Shown here piece by piece: positions 1 through 5,323 of a DNA stretch of 5,323 nucleotides. Location: positions 1-5,323 of the forward strand of contig CAJXPH010000197.1 in assembly GCA_913057765.1 (NCBI GenBank), read 5' to 3'. The translations under genes and the position numbers were made by a program. The notes below the pieces were generated by a model, which did not search any database, was not told the DNA's origin, and saw only the letters and a list, made by a program, of their open reading frames with translations. How positions within the stretch are numbered: position 1 is the stretch's first letter; every line of letters begins with the position of its first letter. The DNA comes from an uncultured Campylobacteraceae bacterium (lineage in GTDB: Bacteria; Campylobacterota; Campylobacteria; Campylobacterales; Arcobacteraceae).

Positions 1-4
1 TCTG

Positions 5-38
5 GTCTCGTGGGCTCGGAGATGTGTATAAGAGACAG
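5..38 (+). other. Nextera Read-2 adapter arm (library artefact)
   Basis: These 34 bases match the Nextera Read-2 transposase adapter as I know it. It ends with the 19-bp Tn5 mosaic end at 20-38, which abuts the insert. The four bases before it (1-4, tctg) could be the tail of an i7 index; that is inference. This is synthetic DNA, not part of the genome, and it should be trimmed before analysis. The biological sequence starts at 39. Confidence 0.97.
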
Positions 39-42
39 ATTA

Positions 43-47
43 AAAGG
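43..47 (+). promoter_or_regulatory. Shine-Dalgarno for the diguanylate cyclase gene
   Basis: AAAGG lies 7 bases before the ATG at 55, which is good spacing and supports that start. Only 16 genomic bases precede the gene, so its promoter, or any upstream operon partner, is outside the fragment. Confidence 0.7.
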
Positions 48-54
48 TTAGTTA

Positions 55-1899
55 ATGAAAAAAAATATTGTTATAAATTCAATTGTTATGATTCTTGTTC
101 TTTCTATATCTATAACTATGTTGAGTTTATATAACCTAAGAACCTCTGGTATTAAATCTGCAATCTACAATGCTGAATCCATTTCTGAAGTAATTAAAAG
201 TGGATTAACTAGTCATATGATAAATGGAAATATGAATGAAGTAAATACTTTTATTCAATCCGTTTCAAATATGAAAAATGTTGAAAAACTCTGGCTTGTA
301 AGAAACGAACTTTTGAACAAACAAACAAATAAAGAATCATACAATATCCCTAGAGATAAGATTGATGAAAAAGTAATTGAAACAGGTGAACTTCAATATG
401 AAATAGATGAAAGTATCACTAAAACCTTAGTTCGAGTTAGTATTCCTTATAATGCAATTCCAGATAAAGGGATAGATTGTTTAAAATGTCATAAAGTACA
501 ACAAGGAACAACACTTGGTGCTGTATCTTTAGTATTAGATATTAGTACATTAAAAGAAATTGGAATAGAATCATTATATATCATTGCAGGATTAATTTTA
601 CTTGCTATTATATTCTTTATAATATTTAGTAGAAAAGTATTAAATCCATATCTTTCTCTTTTTACTATATTTAAAAAAAATATGCATCAAGCATCTACTG
701 GCAAATTTAAAAAAATAAATCCTCCTTCTGGTTTATCATTTGAAATGTTAACTATTACAGAAGATTACAATCATCTTATGACAACATTTGAAGAGACTTC
801 AGGTGACATTGATAAAAAACTTCAAGGATTTATAGGATATAAAACAACAAATAAAGATCGTAATCCTTTAAATGAATCAAAAGAAATTATCAATAATTTA
901 TCTAATTTATATCAATTTAAAAAACAAGTAGAACTAGATGATACAAAAGAAGAAATTTACTCTAGACTAGCACAAATCTTTACAAACAAATTTGAAATAA
1001 CAAGTTTTACATTTATTGAAGTAAATATGTTAACACAAAAAATGCAAAAAGTTCATTCTACGGGAGATTCATTTCATTGTGAAAAAACTATAAGAGAACA
1101 GCCTGATCTTTGTCGTGCAGCAAGAACAAAAAATGATGTTATGTCAATTGACTATCATAATAGTTGCCCTTACTTTGATAACAAAGAAAAGTTTTACTAT
1201 TGCATCAATGTAGATATTGCTAAAAATTTATATTTAATTATAAATTTTGTTTGTACTACAAGTGATGAACTTGAAAAATTAAAAGAAAAAACAGTATTTA
1301 TAAAAAGCTACTTAACTGAAGCTGCTCCAGCACTTGAGGTGAAATTACTAATGAATGCATTAAAAGAGTCTGCATTTAGAGATGGATTAACAGGTCTTTA
1401 TAATAGAAAATTCCTAGAAGAAAACTCTAAAAAACTTATTCCTCAAGCTCTTCGTGAAAACATTTCTATTGGTGTACTAATGTTAGATATGGATCATTTT
1501 AAAGCAGTTAATGATGAATATGGACATGATATTGGAGATAAAGTACTAAAAGAACTTGCAAGAGTTTTAAATGAAACAGTTAGAGAGTCAGATATTATAA
1601 TTAGATATGGTGGAGAAGAATTCATAGTACTATTAGTTGGAGTGAAAACAGAAGAAGATGCATTAGCTGTAGCAAATAAAATTGGGCAAAATGTTAGACA
1701 AAATGAAATTGATGTTTATGCAGGGAATAAACTTAAAAAGACAATTAGTATTGGATTATCAATGTTCCCAAGTGATTCAAAATCATTTGATTCAGTTCTT
1801 AAAAATGCTGATATTGCACTTTATGAAGCTAAAGATAGTGGTAGAGATAAGGTTATAAGATTCAATGAAGAACATGTATCTAGTGTGGATTTATTTTAA
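55..1899 (+). CDS. Membrane-bound diguanylate cyclase with periplasmic c-heme motif and Cys-rich GAF-like domain
   Basis: This 614-residue inner-membrane sensor is predicted to make c-di-GMP from two GTP. Seen in the sequence: a transmembrane segment at about 5-27; a periplasmic domain at about 28-172 carrying a CxxCH heme-attachment motif (C142, C145, H146) near its end; a second transmembrane segment at about 173-192; a HAMP-like linker at about 193-250; a GAF-like module at about 297-430 with C342, C353, C371, C383 and C400; and a C-terminal GGDEF domain from about 440. The cyclase domain has DGLTGLYNR (443-451), LDMDHFK (477-483) and the active-site GGEEF (519-523). An RxxD inhibitory site (R510, D513) lies exactly five residues before GGEEF, so product feedback inhibition is likely. 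No EAL or HD-GYP domain follows. Placement of the periplasmic domain among Cache/PAS-like or DUF3365-like heme sensors is inference; heme binding is suggested only by the motif. The ATG has a good Shine-Dalgarno and opens directly into the membrane anchor. Cyclase activity is confident; the signal sensed is unknown. Confidence 0.93.
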   Translation: MKKNIVINSIVMILVLSISITMLSLYNLRTSGIKSAIYNAESISEVIKSGLTSHMINGNMNEVNTFIQSVSNMKNVEKLWLVRNELLNKQTNKESYNIPRDKIDEKVIETGELQYEIDESITKTLVRVSIPYNAIPDKGIDCLKCHKVQQGTTLGAVSLVLDISTLKEIGIESLYIIAGLILLAIIFFIIFSRKVLNPYLSLFTIFKKNMHQASTGKFKKINPPSGLSFEMLTITEDYNHLMTTFEETSGDIDKKLQGFIGYKTTNKDRNPLNESKEIINNLSNLYQFKKQVELDDTKEEIYSRLAQIFTNKFEITSFTFIEVNMLTQKMQKVHSTGDSFHCEKTIREQPDLCRAARTKNDVMSIDYHNSCPYFDNKEKFYYCINVDIAKNLYLIINFVCTTSDELEKLKEKTVFIKSYLTEAAPALEVKLLMNALKESAFRDGLTGLYNRKFLEENSKKLIPQALRENISIGVLMLDMDHFKAVNDEYGHDIGDKVLKELARVLNETVRESDIIIRYGGEEFIVLLVGVKTEEDALAVANKIGQNVRQNEIDVYAGNKLKKTISIGLSMFPSDSKSFDSVLKNADIALYEAKDSGRDKVIRFNEEHVSSVDLF

Positions 1900-1910
1900 G
1901 ATAAAATTGT

Positions 1911-1955
1911 ACTAAAAAAAGGGTAACAAGTTTTCACTTGTTACCCTTTTTTAGT
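1911..1955. terminator. Bidirectional intrinsic terminator between convergent genes
   Basis: An 11-bp perfect stem (1921-1931 with 1936-1946; GGGTAACAAGT and its complement) closes a TTTC loop. It is preceded by seven A (1914-1920) and followed by six T (1947-1952), and the symmetry continues out to ACT/AGT with a single unpaired A. It therefore reads as a hairpin plus U-tract on both strands. It lies between the stop of the cyclase gene (1899, plus) and the stop of dapD (1971, minus), so one element can end both transcripts. Confidence 0.93.
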
Positions 1956-1970
1956 TAGTTAATATTGTGA

Positions 1971-3158
1971 CTAATGTAAGTCAGCGTTTAACTTAACTTC
2001 TCTAGTTGATCTCATTGCAATTGATTGACCAGTACTTGAGTTAACTCTAAAGTGAACACCATTAACACCTTGGAATTCAACACCTTTCATAGATGTTTTA
2101 ATATCTTTATCAGGATTGATTTCTTTAATAGCGGCAACTGCTTTTTCAGAAAGTGTAATTTTAGTTCCAGGTAAGATTGTAACACCAGCATCTAAGATAC
2201 AAGAATCACCAATAGCAGTACCAGTACAAGAGTTAGCACCTAATAATGTATTTTCACCAATTGAAACTGGAACACCATCAGTACCAGAAAGAACACCAAG
2301 GATTGAAGCTCCTCCACCAACATCAGAACCAGCACCTACAACAGCAGAAGAAGAAATTCTACCTTCAACCATAACAACACCTTCAGTTCCAGCATTGAAG
2401 TTAATATAAGAAGCACCAGGCATTACTGTTGTACCAGCAGCTAATTGAGCTCCAAATCTAACTTTTGAAGTTTCTAAGATTCTTGTATTATCAGCAGGAA
2501 TTACATGAGATAAGAATCTTGGGAACTTATCCACAAAAGTAATATCAGGGTATCTACCAGTTAATTTTAATGCGATTTCATTTTCTCTTAACCAATCTAA
2601 TTCTACTGGTTCATTTCCAATCCATGCGCAGTTATGTAATTTTCCAAATACACCATCAAGATTTAAAGATCTTAAAGGAGCTTTACCAGTAGAAAGTGCA
2701 TATAGTTTTAAATAAGCAGATTCAGTAGATTGAGCATTTGTATCTTCAAAGATAAATACAACTTTATAATCATCAGCAGTAAAACCAGAATCAATTGGCA
2801 AAGATGCTAATTGAGAAATAACTTGAACATTCTTATGATCTTCACCTTTTGCTTCAGGGATATATGGTCTGAAAGACTCAATAGCACTTGTTAAGAATTT
2901 ATCACTAACTTCACATACTAATTCAGATTTAGATGTATCAACATCGCAACCAGCTTCTTTTAATGCATTTAAAAATACTGCTGCACTACCATTATTTTCA
3001 TTCCAGTTTATTACAGGAAATGTCGCTTGTAAAATCTTATCAGCGTTTAATTGTCCTCTATCAACTCTTGCAATACCAAATCCAATTGGGTTTCTATACC
3101 AAGATTGAGATTGGATATCTTCAACTAATTTTTTAAAATCATCTTTTGTAAATGCCAT
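1971..3158 (-). CDS. dapD: 2,3,4,5-tetrahydropyridine-2,6-dicarboxylate N-succinyltransferase
   Basis: This 395-residue cytoplasmic enzyme (EC 2.3.1.117) transfers succinyl from succinyl-CoA to tetrahydrodipicolinate, the committed step of the succinylase branch to meso-diaminopimelate (peptidoglycan) and lysine. Residues 1-230 form the N-terminal domain. From about 232 to 340 the chain shows left-handed beta-helix hexapeptide periodicity. The signature is a run at 254-291 including NAGTEG, MVEGRIS and SDVGGGASI. This resembles the DapD type known from Mycobacterium and Campylobacterota, not the shorter E. coli enzyme. By analogy with mycobacterial DapD, E265 in MVEGRIS is the likely catalytic glutamate; that mapping is from memory. 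Family members function as trimers. Length fits the Campylobacterota form. The ATG is backed by a strong Shine-Dalgarno (AAGGA). The gene follows priA after a 52-bp gap on the same strand, with no other dap gene in view. The assignment is confident. Confidence 0.95.
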   Translation of the reverse strand: MAFTKDDFKKLVEDIQSQSWYRNPIGFGIARVDRGQLNADKILQATFPVINWNENNGSAAVFLNALKEAGCDVDTSKSELVCEVSDKFLTSAIESFRPYIPEAKGEDHKNVQVISQLASLPIDSGFTADDYKVVFIFEDTNAQSTESAYLKLYALSTGKAPLRSLNLDGVFGKLHNCAWIGNEPVELDWLRENEIALKLTGRYPDITFVDKFPRFLSHVIPADNTRILETSKVRFGAQLAAGTTVMPGASYINFNAGTEGVVMVEGRISSSAVVGAGSDVGGGASILGVLSGTDGVPVSIGENTLLGANSCTGTAIGDSCILDAGVTILPGTKITLSEKAVAAIKEINPDKDIKTSMKGVEFQGVNGVHFRVNSSTGQSIAMRSTREVKLNADLH

Positions 3159-3164
3159 TACTTT

Positions 3165-3169
3165 TCCTT
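3165..3169 (-). promoter_or_regulatory. Shine-Dalgarno for dapD
   Basis: Read on the minus strand, AAGGA sits six bases before the dapD ATG at 3158. It is the strongest ribosome site in the window and fixes the start at residue MAFTKDD. Confidence 0.85.
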
Positions 3170-3181
3170 AAGTTTTTCGGG

Positions 3182-3187
3182 ATTATA
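3182..3187 (-). promoter_or_regulatory. Putative -10 box of a dapD promoter
   Basis: On the minus strand a perfect TATAAT lies 23 bases upstream of the dapD ATG, in the short gap after priA. A start site near 3175 would give a leader of about 17 bases with room for the Shine-Dalgarno. No good -35 hexamer is seen: at 17-bp spacing the bases are TTATAT, in a very AT-rich stretch. This agrees with the Campylobacterota sigma-70 habit of dispensing with a conserved -35. In such AT-rich DNA a chance match is possible, so this is a moderate call. Confidence 0.6.
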
Positions 3188-3210
3188 CTCTAAATATATT
3201 AAAGATATAA

Positions 3211-5064
3211 TTAATATGTAGTATCCATATCAATTGTCGCCATTGTTGAATTAATACTATGTAGTGCAACTAACATCTGTTTTATATTATTTGAACGAAT
3301 AATAATTTCATATCTATATTTGTTTGCCATTTTAAATATACCACTTTGTCCAAATCCAACAACTTCAATATCTTCATTCTTTTTTAGAATGGATAAATAT
3401 TTATCCATTTCATCTTTTACTTTTAAACCATTTGTATGAGCAAATATTATCTTTGCCATTTTCAAAAAAGGAGGATAAGAAGTATCTTCTCTAAAAATTA
3501 GTTCACCTTCTAGAAACTCTTCATAATCACTCTCTTGTAAGTAATAATCAAAAAACTCTTCATTTTGAGTTTGAACTATGACTTCACCATCACCTTTTCT
3601 ACCACTTCGTCCAGCAATTTGGATTAAAAGAGATAATGCCCTCTCTCGTGCTTTATAAGAATTCATATTTAAAATTGAATCAATTCCTAAAACCACAGCA
3701 AGTTTTACATTATGATAATCATGTCCTTTTGAGAGCATTTGAGTACCAACTAAGATATCAATCTTATTTTTATTAAAATCATTTAAAACACTTTTTAGTT
3801 TTGTATCTGTTTTAATTTCATCTCTGTCAAATCTTTTTATAACTTTGTCAGGGAAAAGTACATTCAATTGTGTTTCAATCTCAGCTGTTCCAACTCTTAA
3901 GTTATGAATAATCCCTGTATTACAAGTAGGACAAAACTCCGGAATCTTTGTAGTCCAACCACAATAATGACATTTTAAAGCTTTTTCATTTTTATGTAAA
4001 CTCATTGAGACTGAACAATATGGGCACTGTACTGATTTACCACAACTTGTACAAATTTGATATTTAAAGTTTGCACGTGTTGGTAAAAATATAATTACTT
4101 GGGATTCATTACGCAGAACTTCTCTTATTTTATTTAAAATCTTAGGTGATAAATCTTGAGATGATTCATCAAAAAGTATTTTTTTATTAGTATCAAAAAA
4201 AGTTTCATTCAATCTATAATATGGTAATTTTTGAAAGGAAGATATTGAAGCGGTTGCACTACCTAAAATAAGCCTGATATCATATTTTTTTGCAATATAA
4301 AGACTCAAATCTTTAGCATGATATCTTGGTTTACTATCACTTTTATATGATTCATCATGTTCTTCATCTACAACAATAAGCTCTAATTTTTTCAAAGGAA
4401 GGAAAAGAGCCGATCTAGCCCCCGCAACGAGTTTTATTCTTCCCGTGTATATTCCCTCTAAAATTTCATCTTTTTTCTTTTTAGTAACCTTAGAATGCCA
4501 AATAGCAACTGAAGTTGAGAATACTTTTTCTAATCTTTTTTGCATTTGAGGAGTTAGAGATATTTCAGGCATCAATAAAATTGCACTACCACCACTATTT
4601 AATATCTTTTCAATAGTCTTAATATAAATCTCTGTTTTACCACTTCCTGTATTTGCAAAAAGTAAAGCTTGTTTTTTCTCTTCTAAAAAATCAAAAGCCT
4701 TTTCTTGTTCAATAGATAATTCAATTTGGGATTCAAATTTTATTTCATCTGTAAGTTCAACTATTTCTTTATTATGTGGAATAAAAGTACCTATAGCTTC
4801 ACCAAAAGAACAAACATAATATTGTGATATAAAAGTAGCTAACTTTATCATATAATTATTATAAAAGAAATTACTTACTTCATCTATTCTTACACATTTA
4901 AATTTTGGTTTTTCTACTTCTTTTATAATCACAGCATCAGAGAGTTTTTTTCTATTCCCAAGTTTCACAGATACTTTTGAACCAATTGCAATTTCTTCTT
5001 CATATTCATACGTTAAAGGATTTAAAGGTGATTTTAAAAAAGAAACTTCGTAGTAATATTTCAT
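3211..5064 (-). CDS. priA: Primosomal replication-restart helicase PriA
   Basis: PriA is a 3'-to-5' superfamily 2 DNA helicase that recognises abandoned replication forks and directs reloading of the replicative helicase. The 617-residue product has an N-terminal 3'-end-binding domain (about 1-100); Walker A TGSGKT (139-144); DEEH (233-236) followed by the aromatic loop with SYK and PRYH (239-250); GSATAS (268-273); GTQMLSKGHD (440-449); QIAGRSGR (482-489); and a C-terminal domain (about 527-617). Two zinc sites are formed by eight cysteines: 338, 341, 347, 350, 365, 368, 378 and 381. All catalytic motifs are intact. The protein is about 115 residues shorter than E. coli PriA, and most of the loss falls before Walker A, where the winged-helix domain should be. 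From memory, other Campylobacterota PriA proteins have about this length, so this is probably lineage-typical. The ATG overlaps the stop of the upstream gene (ATGA). A weak AAAGAG lies five bases before it, so translation is probably coupled. Confidence 0.97.
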   Translation of the reverse strand: MKYYYEVSFLKSPLNPLTYEYEEEIAIGSKVSVKLGNRKKLSDAVIIKEVEKPKFKCVRIDEVSNFFYNNYMIKLATFISQYYVCSFGEAIGTFIPHNKEIVELTDEIKFESQIELSIEQEKAFDFLEEKKQALLFANTGSGKTEIYIKTIEKILNSGGSAILLMPEISLTPQMQKRLEKVFSTSVAIWHSKVTKKKKDEILEGIYTGRIKLVAGARSALFLPLKKLELIVVDEEHDESYKSDSKPRYHAKDLSLYIAKKYDIRLILGSATASISSFQKLPYYRLNETFFDTNKKILFDESSQDLSPKILNKIREVLRNESQVIIFLPTRANFKYQICTSCGKSVQCPYCSVSMSLHKNEKALKCHYCGWTTKIPEFCPTCNTGIIHNLRVGTAEIETQLNVLFPDKVIKRFDRDEIKTDTKLKSVLNDFNKNKIDILVGTQMLSKGHDYHNVKLAVVLGIDSILNMNSYKARERALSLLIQIAGRSGRKGDGEVIVQTQNEEFFDYYLQESDYEEFLEGELIFREDTSYPPFLKMAKIIFAHTNGLKVKDEMDKYLSILKKNEDIEVVGFGQSGIFKMANKYRYEIIIRSNNIKQMLVALHSINSTMATIDMDTTY

Positions 5065-5290
5065 TCAAACTCTTTACAAAGATTTATACTACTTTTGCAA
5101 TTAAAAGAATTATCTTCTAATTTAAATTCCAATAAAGTATTTTCTTTTATGTAAACTACATATTCCGTAGATGTTTTTTTAATCCAATTGCCTAAAACTT
5201 TATAATTTGAAGATGTTGAAAGTAGAGGAAAGTCTAAAATATTTTTAAAAAGTAAACTTTTATTAGTATCAATTTTTGATTCATCTAAAA
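5061..5290 (-). CDS. 3' end of an unidentified gene, 5'-truncated by the fragment end (possibly secreted or pseudopilin-like)
   Basis: Only the last 75 complete codons are present; the open frame runs from the insert edge (first full codon at 5288) to a TGA at 5061-5063. The other two minus-strand frames hit stops within the first ten bases. The visible peptide begins LDESKIDTNK and ends NLCKEFE. It mixes charged residues with short beta-like stretches (YKVLGNWI, EYVVYIKEN, LLEFKLED). It has just two cysteines, spaced C-x6-C and ending four residues before the C-terminus, which could form a disulfide in an exported protein. The stop overlaps the priA start by four bases, so this is a real coding end. 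From memory, Campylobacterota often carry a small periplasmic or prepilin-like protein gene just before priA; this fits but cannot be shown, since the diagnostic N-terminus is missing. No function is assigned. Confidence 0.8.
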
Positions 5291-5323
5291 CTGTCTCTTA
5301 TACACATCTGACGCTGCCGACGA
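5291..5323 (-). other. Nextera Read-1 adapter arm (library artefact)
   Basis: These 33 bases are the reverse complement of the Nextera Read-1 transposase adapter. The Tn5 mosaic end at 5291-5309 abuts the insert, followed by 14 bases of adapter. Together with the other arm at 5-38 it shows that the window is one whole tagmented molecule. It is not genomic, and the last biological base is 5290. Confidence 0.98.

Noticed and set aside
41..57. TAATG stop-start overlap at the cyclase start as evidence of an upstream coupled gene
   Set aside because: In the frame of the TAA at 53-55 another stop (TAA at 41-43) comes just before it, so no upstream gene can end there. Only 16 genomic bases are available in any case.
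2116..2409. Plus-strand open frame of 97 codons rich in Pro, Thr, Ser and Glu
   Set aside because: It lies wholly antisense to the beta-helix region of dapD. Its low-complexity composition mirrors the repetitive Gly/Ala/Val codons on the other strand, and it has no supported ribosome site.
2933..3136. Plus-strand open frame of 67 codons antisense to the start of dapD
   Set aside because: It is a shadow of dapD with an unlikely composition of repeated Leu, His, Tyr and Gln, and no family resemblance.
1971..3158. LpxA, GlmU or other hexapeptide acyltransferase instead of DapD
   Set aside because: The beta-helix repeats alone would be ambiguous, but the MVEGRIS and GGGASI signatures, the large N-terminal domain and the total length specifically fit the long DapD type.
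39..5290. CRISPR array, tRNA or rRNA gene, phage or defence system
   Set aside because: I saw no spaced direct repeats, no tRNA-like or rRNA-like sequence and no phage or defence protein. The genes fill nearly all the insert and are ordinary chromosomal functions.
20..5309. Perfect 19-bp inverted repeats at both ends, as in an IS or composite transposon
   Set aside because: They are Tn5 mosaic ends within commercial adapter arms and their outer edges face the genomic insert. There is no transposase gene between them, and the bases flanking them inside (attaaaagg and catctaaaa) are not a duplication.

Overview
This 5.3-kb window is one complete tagmented library fragment. Bases 5-38 and 5291-5323 match the two Nextera (Tn5) adapter arms, so the biological insert is 39-5290 (5252 bp). 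The insert is strongly AT-rich (roughly 30% GC by eye, not counted). It codes for proteins typical of Campylobacterota: a compact PriA of about 617 residues, the non-enterobacterial type of DapD, and a heme-motif diguanylate cyclase. My best guess is an Arcobacter-like organism (Arcobacteraceae); this rests on recognising the proteins, not on a database search.

Layout: (1) 55-1899, plus strand, a two-TM sensor diguanylate cyclase with a periplasmic CxxCH heme-attachment motif, a HAMP-like linker, a cysteine-rich GAF-like cytoplasmic module and an intact GGDEF domain. (2) 1911-1955, a near-perfect inverted repeat flanked by A and T runs, which serves as a two-way intrinsic terminator between converging genes. 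(3) 1971-3158, minus strand, dapD of the lysine/meso-diaminopimelate pathway, with a clear Shine-Dalgarno and a TATAAT -10 box just upstream. (4) 3211-5064, minus strand, priA, the replication-restart helicase, with all helicase motifs and eight zinc-binding cysteines but almost no room for the winged-helix domain. (5) 5061-5290, minus strand, the last 75 codons of an unidentified gene whose stop overlaps the priA start in an ATGA.

The three minus-strand genes are transcribed in the order unknown gene, priA, dapD. The first two are translationally coupled. dapD probably has its own promoter in the 52-bp gap after priA but could also receive readthrough, because no terminator is visible there. 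The cyclase gene is a separate transcription unit and would link an extracytoplasmic redox or ligand signal to c-di-GMP. The genes form an ordinary chromosomal neighbourhood; I see no phage, defence, CRISPR or mobile-element content. The most interesting part is the sensor architecture of the cyclase: all seven of its cysteines lie in two putative sensing sites. No stretch over 300 bases lacks a gene.
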